Assembly (NCBI RefSeq): GCF_014191375.1 | Contig: NZ_JACHWN010000010.1 | Coordinates: forward strand, 62,001 to 126,000 | Direction of reading: 5' to 3' | Length of the DNA: 64,000 nt | Source of the DNA: Mesorhizobium sp. RMAD-H1 | Lineage (GTDB): Bacteria > Pseudomonadota > Alphaproteobacteria > Rhizobiales > Rhizobiaceae | Shown: positions 9,234-20,008 of the stretch, piece by piece | How the letters are laid out: every line of letters starts with the position of its first letter | Numbering within the stretch: the stretch's first letter is position 1 | The notes under the pieces: generated by a model | Databases searched by the model: none | Told to the model about the DNA's origin: nothing | The model's input: only the letters and a program-made list of their open reading frames with translations | Made by a program: the position numbers and the translations under genes

Positions 9234-9965
9234 CTAGTCCTGCTCAACCCTGGGCGTCAGCAGGCCCAGTTCCTCCAGATCGATGTCGGTCAGCGGTTCC
9301 TCGTCCTCGGTCAGTTCGTCCGGATCGACCGACGGCATGGGAATGGAGAAATGGGGCGGCATGCGCGCCGAAAGCAACCCTGCCCCGCGCAATTCCTCGA
9401 GCCCCGGCAGATCGCGGATGTCGGGCAGGCCGAAATGGTCGAGGAAGCTCTCCGTCGTGCCATAGGTGACGGGCCGGCCCGGCGTGCGGCGGCGGCCGCG
9501 CATCTTGATCCACCCTGTTTCCATCAGCACGTCGATCGTGCCTTTCGAGGTCTCGACGCCGCGGATGTCCTCCAGTTCCGCGCGGGTCACCGGCTGGTGA
9601 TAGGCAATGATGGCAAGAACCTCCAGCGCCGCGCGCGACAGCTTCTTCTGCTGCACCGCCTCGCGGCTCATCAGGAACGACAGGTCCGCCGCCGTGCGGA
9701 AGGCCCAGGCATCGCCCGTGCGCAACAGGTTGACGCCGCGGCGCTGATAGTCCGCCTGCAGCGCTTTCAGCACTTCGGGAATATTGACATTGGAAGGCAG
9801 CCGCTCGGCGAGCGCCCGTTCCGAAACCGGCTCGGCGGATGCGAAGATCAGCGCCTCGGCCATCCGCACCGCCTCCCTGAGCGCCAGCCGCTCCACCGAA
9901 CCCTCCTTGTCGGAGGCTTCGACGGAGGGGAACGACACGATCTTGGCCTTGCCCGTGTCAGACAT
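9234..9965 (-). CDS. scpB: Segregation and condensation protein B
   Basis: Winged-helix kleisin-associated subunit of the SMC-ScpAB condensin, needed for chromosome organisation and segregation. The 243-residue protein has the ScpB pattern: an N-terminal winged helix (EALIFASAEPVSERALAERL), the second domain (RAALEVLAIIAYHQPVTRAE), and the GRRRTPGRPVTYGTT motif with FLDHFGLPDIRDLPGLEEL after it. The acidic C-terminal tail is rhizobial in style. The ATG giving MSDTGKAK overlaps the scpA stop by 8 bp. Confidence 0.96.
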   Translation of the reverse strand: MSDTGKAKIVSFPSVEASDKEGSVERLALREAVRMAEALIFASAEPVSERALAERLPSNVNIPEVLKALQADYQRRGVNLLRTGDAWAFRTAADLSFLMSREAVQQKKLSRAALEVLAIIAYHQPVTRAELEDIRGVETSKGTIDVLMETGWIKMRGRRRTPGRPVTYGTTESFLDHFGLPDIRDLPGLEELRGAGLLSARMPPHFSIPMPSVDPDELTEDEEPLTDIDLEELGLLTPRVEQD

Positions 9966-10815
9966 CGTTCGTTTCCTCTTCGGCCAGCGGAGCGCCGCCG
10001 CGCTTCGCACGCATATAGAGCGGCTTGAAGGGCGATTCCTGGCGGATTTCGAGCTTCCCTTCCCGCACGAGCTCCAGGCTGGCGGCAAAGGAGCTGGCCA
10101 GCGCCGTGGCCCGCTCGCGCGGGCTTGGGATGAAGGCGATCAGGAACTGGTCGAGCGCGGTCCAGTCCCTCATGTCGCCCATGAGCCGCGTCAGAACGAC
10201 ACGCGCCTCCTTCAGGGACCAGACGGTACGCTGCGCGATCTCGACACGGCTGACGGCCTGCCGCTGGCGCTGTGACGCGTAAGCCGTCAGAAGGTCATAG
10301 AGCGAGGCGGAGAACTCATTGGTCTTTTCCACCACCACCATTTCCGGCATGCCGCGGGAGAAGACGTCGCGCCCCAGCCGGTTGCGGTTGACGAGCTTGA
10401 CCGCCGCATCCCGCATCGCCTCCAGGCGCTTCAGCCGGAATTGCAGGACTGCCGCCAGTTCCTCGCCGGTTTCACCCTCATCTCCGGGTGATTTCGGGAT
10501 AAGAAGCTTGGATTTGAGATAGGCGAGCCATGCCGCCATGACCAGATAATCGGCCGCGAGTTCCAGCCGCAAGGCGCGGGCCTGCTCGATGAACAGGAGA
10601 TACTGCTCGGCAAGGGCCAGGACCGAAATGCGCGCGAGATCGACGCGCTGGTTGCGCGCCAGATGGAGCAGGAGGTCGAGCGGACCTTCGAAACCCTGCA
10701 CGTCGATGACCAGCGCCGGCTCGCCCGCGGCGCGCTCGGCATCGGTCTGCCAGAGCGCGTCCATCGGCGTCGCCGCATCATCCCTGCCTGTGGTCTTCAC
10801 GCCAGTCGCTGCCAA
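9958..10815 (-). CDS. scpA: Segregation and condensation protein A (kleisin)
   Basis: Kleisin bridging the SMC heads. The 285-residue protein carries the family core FEGPLDLLLHLARNQRVDLA near residue 42, the following helix ADYLVMAAWLAYLKSKLLIP, and a C-terminal winged helix ending in KLEIRQESPFKPLYMR. An in-frame ATG at codon 18 (MDALWQTDAE) is an alternative start. Directly downstream of nagZ (27 bp gap) and overlapping scpB; nagZ-scpA-scpB is a standard alphaproteobacterial order. Confidence 0.96.
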   Translation of the reverse strand: MAATGVKTTGRDDAATPMDALWQTDAERAAGEPALVIDVQGFEGPLDLLLHLARNQRVDLARISVLALAEQYLLFIEQARALRLELAADYLVMAAWLAYLKSKLLIPKSPGDEGETGEELAAVLQFRLKRLEAMRDAAVKLVNRNRLGRDVFSRGMPEMVVVEKTNEFSASLYDLLTAYASQRQRQAVSRVEIAQRTVWSLKEARVVLTRLMGDMRDWTALDQFLIAFIPSPRERATALASSFAASLELVREGKLEIRQESPFKPLYMRAKRGGAPLAEEETNDV

Positions 10816-10842
10816 GCTCCATCATTCCTTGCATAAGGTTCT

Positions 10843-11862
10843 TTATGCCACCGCCTCGAAAATGCGCTGGAATTCCTCGCGTATTTCCGCCTCGTCGGAG
10901 AGATCAGGCTCGCCGGCGAAAACCTCCGCTATCTCCGCCCGCTTCTTTGCCTTGCCCGCCAGAACAGGGGCGTGCGCTGCCACCTTCGACAATTCCTCCA
11001 TGAGGCCGTTGCAGTGAAGCACGACATCGCAGCCCGCGGCAAAGATTGCGTCGGTCAAATCCCCGAAATCCCCAGAAAGTGCCTTCATGGAGATGTCGTC
11101 GCTCATCAGAAGCCCGTCGAAACCGATGAAGTCCCTGATGATCGTCTCCACCACCGTGGGCGACAGCGTCGCGGGACGCGCCGGATCGATCGCCGTGAAG
11201 ACGACATGCGCGGTCATTGCCGCCGGGAGATCCGAAAGCGCCTTGAACGGCAGGAAATCGCGGTTCTCCAGGTCGCAAAGCGGCGCATCGACCTTCGCCA
11301 GCTCCTTGTGCGTATCGGCAAAGGCGCGGCCGTGGCCGGGAATGTGCTTCATGACAGGCAGCACACCGCCCGAAAGCAGCCCCTCGGCGGCGGCCCGGCC
11401 CATCTCGGCGACGATGTGCGGGTCCTTGGCATAGGCGCGCGTGCCGATCACGTCATGCGCCCCTTCCACCGGAACGTCGAGCACCGGCAGGCAATCGGCG
11501 TTGATGCCAAGTTTCAGGAGGTCAAAGGCATGGAGCCTGGACATCAGCCAGGCGGCGCGCAGCCCCGCCTGGCTGTCTCCCGCATAAAGCGCGCCGAGCG
11601 CCGAAGCCGGCGGATAATCAGGCGCCAGAGGCGGACGCAGCCGCTGCACGCGCCCGCCCTCCTGGTCGATGAAGACCGGCGTACGCGGTCGTCCCGTCAG
11701 GTCGCGCAGATGCGCCGTCAGGTCCGAGACCTGTGCCGCGTCACCGATATTACGCGCAAACAGGATGAAGCCCCAGGGCTGCGTGTCGCGGATGAGCGCG
11801 ATCTCCTCCGCCGTCAGGGCCTTGCCGGATACGCCTGCAATCAATGCCTTTGATTCGCTCAT
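10843..11862 (-). CDS. nagZ: Beta-N-acetylhexosaminidase NagZ (GH3)
   Basis: Cytosolic glycoside hydrolase family 3 enzyme that removes GlcNAc from anhydro-muropeptides during peptidoglycan recycling; in species with an AmpR/AmpC system it shapes beta-lactam response. The 339-residue single-domain protein has FIDQEGGRVQRL, the NagZ signature KHIPGHG at about residues 171-177 with the catalytic loop His/Asp (GRAFADTHKELA), and the nucleophile region LLMSDDISMKAL. Length is typical. Confidence 0.96.
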   Translation of the reverse strand: MSESKALIAGVSGKALTAEEIALIRDTQPWGFILFARNIGDAAQVSDLTAHLRDLTGRPRTPVFIDQEGGRVQRLRPPLAPDYPPASALGALYAGDSQAGLRAAWLMSRLHAFDLLKLGINADCLPVLDVPVEGAHDVIGTRAYAKDPHIVAEMGRAAAEGLLSGGVLPVMKHIPGHGRAFADTHKELAKVDAPLCDLENRDFLPFKALSDLPAAMTAHVVFTAIDPARPATLSPTVVETIIRDFIGFDGLLMSDDISMKALSGDFGDLTDAIFAAGCDVVLHCNGLMEELSKVAAHAPVLAGKAKKRAEIAEVFAGEPDLSDEAEIREEFQRIFEAVA

Positions 11863-11981
11863 GGTCGGACTCTAGTTGGAAAAACGGGGGATCGCATGGT
11901 TTTCGTCTTGCGCTGTCGGCCGCCGCAGAACGGCAAAGGGCGGCTCATCCGCCGCCCTTGAGTTTCGGGAGAAAGCATTCG

Positions 11982-14597
11982 TCACTGCGTGACAAAGCAG
12001 CTGCCGCCGGCGGCCTTGTAGCGGGTGCACAGGTCGACGGCGTCGCTCTTCGAGCCGGCATTGATGCGGACCCGGTAATAGGTGCCCTTGCCGGCGATTT
12101 CGGCGCGGCGGATATCGACACCGTGCCCGCCGATGATGTTGGCGTAGCGCCGGGCCAGATTGGCATAGCTCTGCTGAGCGGCCTCAGCCGAGGGCTGCGA
12201 GGCGATCTGGATCGCATAGCCGCCCGCACTCGCCGCCGCCGTTCCCGCCGCATTGGCAGCCGATGCGACCTGCGTGTTCTGAGCAGCGGGCGTGCTGTCG
12301 ACGATCGTCACCGGCTGCTGCGCCGGCCGCGATGGCACCACCGGCACGTTGCGCGGCTTGGCCGGAACATCGTTCGGCGTGATGGTTTGGGTCTCGACCA
12401 TCCGCGCCGGAGCGTTTGCGGCCGGCGCGGCATTTGCGGACGTCCCCTGTACCGGGATCCCGGAGGTCTGTGTCGGCTCGGTCGCGGCCTCGTTCTCCGC
12501 CGGCAGTGCTGCCGCGCTGTTCAATGCCGCAACCTCCGTTCCGGCCGGACGCGCCTGCGGCATCGCGACATCGCTGCTTGCCGGTGCGGCAGGCTCGGGC
12601 TCCGGCGCGACAATGGTACCATCGGGCCGTACGATCATCGTCTGCACGCGGCGCGGAACGATCGCCGGCTTGCTCTGCGAACCGTCGGAGATAGCAGCCT
12701 CCACGGAAGAAGGCTCCAGGCGGTCGTTTACCGCCGTCTCGTCAGCGCCCAGGCTGCCGTCGTCATCCTCGGCCATGCCGATGTCGATGGGCTTTTCCTC
12801 GTTGGAGACCAGCGCCTTCTGCTCGGGCGCTTCCGGCGCCAAGCCGGCCACCCGGTCGTAAACGGCCTTGTCCTGGTTGGGCACGGTATTGCCGCCCGGA
12901 TTTTCCGGCTGCACCTTGACCGGCTGGTTGTCGGCCTGAATGACGACGGGAGCGCCGTCGCCGCCGCCGGACGAAAGCCCGTAATAGCCGAGCGCGCCGA
13001 TCAGCAGTGCCGCGCCCGCAACGGACGCCAGCACCAGACCGCGCCGGCTGCGGGCAGGCCGCTGCTCATGGGCTGCCGTGGGGATATCGAGATCGTCCTC
13101 CGCTTGCGGATCATAGGCGAAATCCTCCGCCCCCTGCCCCGCATTGGCCCAATGGTTGTAGTAGTCGTTCGGCGTGCCCGAAGGCCCCGCCTTGGCGGCC
13201 GGCTGGTAAGCGGCCTGCGATCCCGCCTGGGACGCCATATAACCGCCGATCGCAGCGGCAGCGGTTCCGGCTGCATAAGCGGAGGAATCCGTCTGTTGCG
13301 CCGGCTGCGCGCCATAGGCGGCATAGGCATCGTTGAAGATATCCTCGAAGGCGCTGTCGGCCGATGTCCTGGCCTCCGGCTGCGCCGGCTGGTCCTCCAC
13401 CTCGATCGAGGCGAAGACTTCTGCGAATTCGTTTTCGAGAGCGTTCAGGCCGCTGTTCGATGCCGGCTCGGGCTCATATTCCACTTCCGGCAGGTCCAGC
13501 GCATCCGTCTGGTCGACCTTCGATTCGGAGACCGTGACGGTTTCGACATCAGGCGCCGGGCCGGCAGATCCGATCCTGTAGCCCGAATGGCCGGAATAGA
13601 CGTCGGCCGGCGCAGGCTGGGCAATGGCCGCTTCCGGCGCGTCATCGGCTTCGGCTTCGGCATACTGGCCGTCATCCTCGGCCCCGAAGAAATCCTCGTC
13701 GAGCTGCGGCTCCTCGCCATCCCAGGCGTTGGGCGCAGCCTCGGCCACCGGCGCTTCGTAGCCTGATGCCGCAGCGGCATAGGCCGGCTCGGCGTAAGCG
13801 ACGGCTTGCGCCGCCGGCCGGGCTTCGTGCGAACCGGTCGAAGAGGCAGAATAAAGCTGCGCCGGATAATAGGGGTAACGGGCTGCGGCGGGTTGCGGCT
13901 GTGCAGCCGCATAATGCGGTACCGGCTCCTGCGAGGGATCCTGACCGCCTTCATCCCCGACGAGCAGCATCTCCAGCTCTTCTTCCAGGCTGGGCGCGGC
14001 AACATAGTTCATCGCCGGCCGGTCATCCGCCGGATCATGGGCAGGCTCGTAGATCGTCGGATCATAGCCGGCATCGTCGCGGGCGGTCGCCTGATCATCA
14101 GAATAGCCGTCCGTATCGAGCGCCGGCGCCGATGTCACGGCATAGGCTCCGCTATCGTCCGCTGATACCGGATCGAAGGCATCATCCAGGGAAAATTCTT
14201 CAGGGTCCTCCGCATCAGCGCCGTCGATCGACAGGGCAAGCTCGTTCTCCAGCGAGGCGGAAAAGTCGAAATCCTCGCCCTCTGCCTGCGAAGGCTCGGA
14301 AAAGGCCTCCGCCCCGGCCAGCTGGCGGGGCACGGTCCAGCCATGGTGCGTCGCCGGCTGATATCGAGCCTCGGCTTCCGGCCGTGTCTCGGCCGGATGT
14401 TCTGAATAAAGCTCCGCCTCGAGACCGCCGATCAGCTCCTGCTCGAGATCGAAGGACAAATCGTCAGCCGCCTCTTGCGGGGCAGCCTCCTTTACTGGCT
14501 CGTCGAAGCCGATGATCCGTGACAGCTCCATCAGCGGATCGTCCTCCTGCGAAGGACGACCTCCGTGATCACGGTATTTGAAATTGCTGTCCGTCAT
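11982..14597 (-). CDS. Large SPOR-domain membrane protein
   Basis: An 871-residue inner-membrane protein with a C-terminal SPOR domain (about residues 790-871, GGYAIQIASQPSAEAAQQS), which binds denuded glycan strands at division sites. About 515 residues of acidic, Ala/Tyr/Glu-rich, probably disordered cytosolic sequence come first. One membrane span follows at about 518-537 (LVLASVAGAALLIGALGYYG) after an RxRRG positive flank. A periplasmic Ala/Pro-rich linker leads to the SPOR domain. The architecture is a FtsN-like bitopic layout but much longer. Lies between argS and nagZ, its conserved position in rhizobia. A specific role beyond peptidoglycan binding is inferred only from SPOR. Confidence 0.9.
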   Translation of the reverse strand: MTDSNFKYRDHGGRPSQEDDPLMELSRIIGFDEPVKEAAPQEAADDLSFDLEQELIGGLEAELYSEHPAETRPEAEARYQPATHHGWTVPRQLAGAEAFSEPSQAEGEDFDFSASLENELALSIDGADAEDPEEFSLDDAFDPVSADDSGAYAVTSAPALDTDGYSDDQATARDDAGYDPTIYEPAHDPADDRPAMNYVAAPSLEEELEMLLVGDEGGQDPSQEPVPHYAAAQPQPAAARYPYYPAQLYSASSTGSHEARPAAQAVAYAEPAYAAAASGYEAPVAEAAPNAWDGEEPQLDEDFFGAEDDGQYAEAEADDAPEAAIAQPAPADVYSGHSGYRIGSAGPAPDVETVTVSESKVDQTDALDLPEVEYEPEPASNSGLNALENEFAEVFASIEVEDQPAQPEARTSADSAFEDIFNDAYAAYGAQPAQQTDSSAYAAGTAAAAIGGYMASQAGSQAAYQPAAKAGPSGTPNDYYNHWANAGQGAEDFAYDPQAEDDLDIPTAAHEQRPARSRRGLVLASVAGAALLIGALGYYGLSSGGGDGAPVVIQADNQPVKVQPENPGGNTVPNQDKAVYDRVAGLAPEAPEQKALVSNEEKPIDIGMAEDDDGSLGADETAVNDRLEPSSVEAAISDGSQSKPAIVPRRVQTMIVRPDGTIVAPEPEPAAPASSDVAMPQARPAGTEVAALNSAAALPAENEAATEPTQTSGIPVQGTSANAAPAANAPARMVETQTITPNDVPAKPRNVPVVPSRPAQQPVTIVDSTPAAQNTQVASAANAAGTAAASAGGYAIQIASQPSAEAAQQSYANLARRYANIIGGHGVDIRRAEIAGKGTYYRVRINAGSKSDAVDLCTRYKAAGGSCFVTQ

Positions 14598-14698
14598 GGC
14601 GTTTTCCTGTACTCATACGCGGGGCGCCAGCCGACGTCACCCATCATTGGCGATTACCAGCGCAATGTGGGCAAAAGTTGACAGTAATTTCCAGCGCC

Positions 14699-16456
14699 TT
14701 AGCGCATTTCTGTCGGGGCGTCCGCTCCAATAATCGACAATCCGGACGCCAGGACATCGGAAACGACCTGCACCAGCCCTAGCCTGGCAAGAGACAAGTC
14801 TGGATCGTTAACCTTAATAAAACGTAAGTCCGGATTTTCCGTCCCCTTGTTCCACTGCGCATGGAAGGCGCTGGCAAGGTCATAGAGGTAGAAAGCGAGC
14901 CTGTGCGGCTCCTGATGCAGCGCCGCGGATTCGATCAGCCGTGGGTATTCGGCTAACTTGCGCACAAGCGCGATCTCGCTCTCATCGGTGAGCTTTTCCA
15001 GATGCTTGCCGAGCGTCTCCCGGTCGAGATCGGTGAACCCGCCCTGCTCCTTCGCCTGCCGGAAGACCGAATGGCAGCGCGCCGACGCATATTGCACGTA
15101 GAACACCGGATTGTCCTTGGAGTGCTCCGTCACCTTGGCGAAGTCGAAATCGAGCGGCGCGTCGTTCTTGCGGTAGAGCATCATGAAGCGCACGGGATCG
15201 CGCCCGACCTCGTCCACCACGTCGCGCAGGGTCACGAACTCGCCGGCCCGCTTCGACATGCGCACCGGCTCGCCCGCCCGGAACAGCCGGACGAGCTGGC
15301 ACAGAATCGCCGTCAGCTTCGCCTCTCCGCCGGAAACGGCTCGCGCTACGGCTTCGAGCCGCTTGACATAGCCGCCATGGTCGGCGCCGAGCACATAGAT
15401 CATCTCGTCATAGCCGCGCTCGTACTTGTTCTTGAAATAGGCGACGTCCGCCGCGAAATAGGTGAAGGAGCCGTCCGATTTCATCAGCGGACGGTCCATG
15501 TCGTCGCCGACATCGGTGGAGCGGAAGAGCGTCTGCTCGCGATCCTCCCAGTCCTCCGGCACCTGGCCCTTCGGCGGTGGCAGCTTGCCCTTGTAGACAT
15601 GCCCCTTCAGCGTCAGGTCGTTGATCGCCGAGCGGATCGCCCGCGCATTCTCCGCATGCAGCGAGCGCTCGGAGAAGAACACGTCGTGATGGACGTTCAG
15701 CGCGTCGAGGTCGGACCGGATCATCGCCATCATGGCATCGATGGTGCGGTCCTTGACGATGGCGAGCGCCTCCTCGTCAGACATCTCGAGCAATCGCCGG
15801 CCATATTCGGCCGCGAGCGTCTCGCCCACGGGAATGAGATAGTCGCCGGGGTAGAGGCCTGATGGGATCTCGCCGATCTCCTCGCCCAGCGCCTGACGGT
15901 AGCGCAGCATCACCGAGCGCGCCAGCACGTCGATCTGCGCCCCGGCGTCGTTGATGTAGTACTCCTTGATGACGTCGAACCCTGCGAATTTCAGGAGATT
16001 GGCGAGCGCATCGCCCACCACCGCGCCGCGGCAATGGCCGACATGCATCGGCCCCGTCGGGTTGGCCGAGACATATTCGACATTGACCTTGCGCCCCGCT
16101 CCGACGGTCGAGCGGCCGTAGTCGGTCCCGGCCGCGATCATTCCGGCCAGTTCCCGGTGCCAGTAGCTGTCTTTCAGCTGCAAGTTGATGAAGCCCGGTC
16201 CCGCGACATTGACCGAGGCCACGTCCTCATCCGCCTCGAGTGCGGCGGCGATGCGCGCGGCGAGATCGCGCGGCGCTTCTCCGACCGCCTTGGAAAGCAC
16301 CATCGCCGCATTGGTCGCGATATCCCCATGGGAAGGATCGCGCGGCGGCTCCACGCCGACACGGGACAAATCGAGCGCACCGCCGTCTTTTGTTTTGAGA
16401 TCAATGCTCTGCAGCGTCTTTTTTATACGTGCGTCGAAATCTGCGAAGATATTCAT
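14699..16456 (-). CDS. argS: Arginine--tRNA ligase
   Basis: Class I aminoacyl-tRNA synthetase. The 585-residue protein has the N-terminal Add-1 domain, the HIGH-type motif in [20 protein letters not shown] at about residue 135, the MSKRAG motif standing in for KMSKS (usual in ArgRS), and a DALR anticodon-binding domain at the C-terminus. Starts 32 bp downstream of the dgt stop; roughly 100 bp separate it from the SPOR gene. Confidence 0.98.
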   Translation of the reverse strand: MNIFADFDARIKKTLQSIDLKTKDGGALDLSRVGVEPPRDPSHGDIATNAAMVLSKAVGEAPRDLAARIAAALEADEDVASVNVAGPGFINLQLKDSYWHRELAGMIAAGTDYGRSTVGAGRKVNVEYVSANPTGPMHVGHCRGAVVGDALANLLKFAGFDVIKEYYINDAGAQIDVLARSVMLRYRQALGEEIGEIPSGLYPGDYLIPVGETLAAEYGRRLLEMSDEEALAIVKDRTIDAMMAMIRSDLDALNVHHDVFFSERSLHAENARAIRSAINDLTLKGHVYKGKLPPPKGQVPEDWEDREQTLFRSTDVGDDMDRPLMKSDGSFTYFAADVAYFKNKYERGYDEMIYVLGADHGGYVKRLEAVARAVSGGEAKLTAILCQLVRLFRAGEPVRMSKRAGEFVTLRDVVDEVGRDPVRFMMLYRKNDAPLDFDFAKVTEHSKDNPVFYVQYASARCHSVFRQAKEQGGFTDLDRETLGKHLEKLTDESEIALVRKLAEYPRLIESAALHQEPHRLAFYLYDLASAFHAQWNKGTENPDLRFIKVNDPDLSLARLGLVQVVSDVLASGLSIIGADAPTEMR

Positions 16457-16487
16457 GGTCAGTCTCGGATTGGAGTTAGACCCGGCC

Positions 16488-17690
16488 TTAATTCAATTCA
16501 GGCGTATGGTCAAACAGGCGCTTGTGCTCGCGTATGGCATAATTGTCGGTCATGCCGGCAAGAAAGTCGGCGATGCGGCGGGCTTGGACCGCCGTCCCGC
16601 ACGTATCGAGCCCCGCACGCCACTCCTCGGGCATGGTGCCGGGATCGTTCATATAGGCATCGAAGAGATCGCGCACGATCCGGTCGGCCGCCTGCCTGAC
16701 GACCACGACTTTTTCGTGAAAATAGAGGTTCTTATAGAGAAAACGTTTGAGTGTTTTCTCAGCCTCGCGCATGGCGGGGGAAAATGTCACCATGGTCGAA
16801 TCCGCCGCTCGCACGTCCTCGACCGAAGCCGGGGCGAGAGCGGAGAGATTGACCTGCGATTGGGCGATCACGTCCTCCACCATGATGGTGATCTGCCTGC
16901 GCACCAACTCATGGCCCGTCCGCACGGGATCGAGCGACGGATAGCGGTGGCGCACCTCGTCCAGCAATTGCCGCGTCAGCGGCACCTCGTCGAGGATCGG
17001 CAGCGTCAGAAGGCCGGAACGCAGGCCGTCGTCGATATCGTGCGCATTATAGGCGATGTCGTCGGCAATGGCCGCGCATTGCGCCTCCAGGCTGGCGAAG
17101 CTCGACAGCTTGAGATCGTGCTGCGCGCTGTAGTCGACGATCGGCTGCGGCACCGGCTCGCCATTGAATCTGGCCCCGGTCAGCGGGCCATTGTGCTTGA
17201 CCAGACCCTCCAGGGTTTCCCAGGTTAGGTTCAGCCCGTCGAAATCCGCATAGCGCCGTTCCAGTTTGGTGACGATGCGCAAGGACTGGGCATTGTGGTC
17301 GAAGCCGCCGAAATCCTTCATCTTTTCGTTGAGCGCATCCTCGCCGGTGTGGCCGAAGGGCGTGTGCCCGAAATCGTGCACCAGTGCGATCGCCTCCGCC
17401 AGATCCTCGTCGAGCCGCAGGGCGCGGGCGAGCGCCCGGGCGATCTGCGCCACCTCGATCGTATGGGTCAGCCGCGTTCTGTAATGATCGCCCTCATGGG
17501 CGATGAAGACCTGCGTCTTGTGCTTCAGACGGCGGAAGGCGGTCGAATGGATGATACGGTCGCGGTCGCGCTGGAAGGGGGTGCGCGTCGGGCTCTCGCT
17601 CTCGGGAAAGAGGCGCCCCCGGCTTGTTCCAGGATCGCAGGCATAGACCGCCCTCTCCCGGTAGCCAAAACCGATACCCTGCAATGTCAT
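16488..17690 (-). CDS. dgt: Deoxyguanosinetriphosphate triphosphohydrolase-like protein
   Basis: HD-domain dNTPase that hydrolyses dGTP or other dNTPs to nucleoside and triphosphate, tuning dNTP pools. The 400-residue protein has [11 protein letters not shown], the metal His in [17 protein letters not shown], the HD pair in [18 protein letters not shown], and the later conserved Asp in [17 protein letters not shown]. It belongs to the shorter dGTPase-like subfamily common in alphaproteobacteria. Divergent from the Fe-S carrier gene; 123 bp between them must hold both promoters. Confidence 0.94.
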   Translation of the reverse strand: MTLQGIGFGYRERAVYACDPGTSRGRLFPESESPTRTPFQRDRDRIIHSTAFRRLKHKTQVFIAHEGDHYRTRLTHTIEVAQIARALARALRLDEDLAEAIALVHDFGHTPFGHTGEDALNEKMKDFGGFDHNAQSLRIVTKLERRYADFDGLNLTWETLEGLVKHNGPLTGARFNGEPVPQPIVDYSAQHDLKLSSFASLEAQCAAIADDIAYNAHDIDDGLRSGLLTLPILDEVPLTRQLLDEVRHRYPSLDPVRTGHELVRRQITIMVEDVIAQSQVNLSALAPASVEDVRAADSTMVTFSPAMREAEKTLKRFLYKNLYFHEKVVVVRQAADRIVRDLFDAYMNDPGTMPEEWRAGLDTCGTAVQARRIADFLAGMTDNYAIREHKRLFDHTPELN

Positions 17691-17813
17691 TGCATCACCG
17701 TAATATGATAACAGGGGTCCGCCAGCCGCATTGACTTCGGGCCCGCCAATTCATAGCTATGCATTGAGCTAATTCATAGCCGGGGACAAGGTCTTTCCCG
17801 GCAGAATTGACCT

Positions 17814-18161
17814 ATGGATGCGATCATGAGCGAAATGACGGGCGTTACCGTATCCGATGCCGCTGCCAGGCGCATCGCTGCCATCCTGAAGTCCGAACCC
17901 GGCAAGACCGCGCTCCGCGTTTCGGTCGAGGGTGGCGGCTGTTCGGGCTTTTCCTATAAATATGATCTCGTCGACAGCGAGTCCGAGGACGACATCGTCA
18001 TCGAAAAGCACGGGGCGCGTATCCTCATCGATACCGTTTCCCTGCCCTATATGGACGGCTCCGAGATCGATTTCATCGACGATCTGATGGGCCAGTCCTT
18101 CCAGATCAGGAATCCGCACGCCGTTGCCTCCTGCGGCTGCGGCACCAGCTTTTCGATCTGA
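17814..18161 (+). CDS. erpA: Iron-sulfur cluster insertion protein (ErpA/IscA family)
   Basis: A-type carrier that delivers Fe-S clusters to apo-proteins. The 115-residue protein has the HesB/IscA fold signatures: VSDAAARRIAAIL, the cysteine in SVEGGGCSGFSYKYDL, and the C-terminal pair in ASCGCGTSF. Together these are the three cluster-binding cysteines. An ATG four codons in (17826, MSEMTGVTV) is an equally plausible start. Divergent from dgt, followed at 60 bp by the exonuclease III gene. Confidence 0.93.
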   Translation: MDAIMSEMTGVTVSDAAARRIAAILKSEPGKTALRVSVEGGGCSGFSYKYDLVDSESEDDIVIEKHGARILIDTVSLPYMDGSEIDFIDDLMGQSFQIRNPHAVASCGCGTSFSI

Positions 18162-18218
18162 TCCGGGGACAGCGTCATCCGCCTCTTGCCCTCGACCGCG
18201 CGGCGGCCTATGCCTAGG

Positions 18219-19003
<785 letters not shown>

Positions 19004-19027
19004 CGCCGGTGCATCGGAACTGTTCAG

Positions 19028-19060
19028 GCGTGGATTCTCGGGTCAAGCCCGGGAATGACG
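19028..19060. repeat. Palindromic intergenic repeat element
   Basis: The short segment running through GTGGATTCTCGGGTCAAGC and ending GGGAATGACGG contains an imperfect palindrome (TCGGGTCAAGCCCGGGA) of a style that recurs many times in rhizobial and other alphaproteobacterial intergenic regions. It lies in the 210-bp gap between the convergent xthA and exoR genes and may double as a transcription terminator, although there is no clear T-tract. Family membership is from memory of similar sequences; copy number cannot be tested from one window. Confidence 0.5.
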
Positions 19061-19213
19061 GACTGGAGAGGTTTCCGCCCAGTCCCAACGTTGACGATTG
19101 GCGGAAACATCCCTGCAATCTTTACCCTCGAGCTTGACCGGGGACCCATTCCGGAACATCGCCAGGCCACCAGCGGTCGGATATTATCGGCGCCGCCAGA
19201 AACGCCGCCGGGA

Positions 19214-20008
19214 TCAGAAATCCCCCGTCCGCACAATGTCGCCCGCCAGCGAGATCGCCGTACGCCGGTCTGCTTCGCCGGCCACCGAGAAGGCTCGCTC
19301 CTGCAGGTCGCGGATCCATTCGCAATCGTCATCCGAGCAGCGCTCGAAAGCGGCGGTGAGCATCGCCAGACCGCGCACGGTCTTGCCGGCCTGGAACAGC
19401 ATGTTGCCGAGCATGGCCTGCGCATTCACATTGCCCTTCTGGGCAGCGAGCCGGAACCAGCGGGCGGCCTGGACGGTATTGCGCGCTCCACCCTCGCCTT
19501 TCAGGAGCATCTTGCCCAGCTCATACTGCGCCGAGGGATCACCGAAATTCGAGGCGGCCTGGATGTAAAGCTCGCGAGCGACGTTCGGATTGGCTTGAAC
19601 GGGCGATCCGGGAATACCGCGCTTTATATAGCCGGCAAGCGCCACGAGCGCGTCGGCGACATAGCTTTCGTTCTGGGAGCCGGGCTCCGCGCCGTCGCGC
19701 ACGATCTTCTCGAAAATCTGATAGGCCTCGAAATCGTTCTCCTTGACGCCGTCGCCTTCCGCATACATGCGCGCAAGCTTCCACTTGGCGCCCGGATGGC
19801 CCATTTCGGCGGCATAGCGCAAGGCCTTGAGCGCCTCGTCCTTGTGACCATTCTTATAAGCGGAAAAGCCGAACTTGAAGAGTTCGAAGGGATTGCGGCT
19901 CTTCTCGGCGTCGTCAGTCACATCGAACGCTCTGGCATGTCCGCACATGACGGTCAGCGTCAGGGCAAGGCCGAATACCGGATATGTAATGTGCTTAACG
20001 ACTCGCAT
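19214..20008 (-). CDS. exoR: Exopolysaccharide regulator ExoR (periplasmic Sel1-repeat protein)
   Basis: Periplasmic inhibitor of the ExoS-ChvI two-component system; in Sinorhizobium and Agrobacterium it represses succinoglycan synthesis and controls motility, and is proteolysed on host or acid signals. The start chosen (20008) gives a signal peptide ending CGHARA before FDVTDDAEKS. The mature part opens with NPFELFKFGFSAYK, a stretch I recognise from ExoR, then Sel1/TPR-like repeats (ALRYAAEMGHPGAKWKLARM, AASNFGDPSAQYELGKMLL, AAQKGNVNAQAMLGNMLF). 264 residues, close to the roughly 268 of S. meliloti ExoR. The frame is open 52 codons further upstream, but that part lacks a signal sequence. 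Confidence 0.93.
   Translation of the reverse strand: MRVVKHITYPVFGLALTLTVMCGHARAFDVTDDAEKSRNPFELFKFGFSAYKNGHKDEALKALRYAAEMGHPGAKWKLARMYAEGDGVKENDFEAYQIFEKIVRDGAEPGSQNESYVADALVALAGYIKRGIPGSPVQANPNVARELYIQAASNFGDPSAQYELGKMLLKGEGGARNTVQAARWFRLAAQKGNVNAQAMLGNMLFQAGKTVRGLAMLTAAFERCSDDDCEWIRDLQERAFSVAGEADRRTAISLAGDIVRTGDF

Noticed and set aside
11844-13766. 640-residue rightward reading frame
   Set aside because: Antisense shadow of the SPOR-domain gene; its Arg-rich low-complexity sequence has no start signal or domain.
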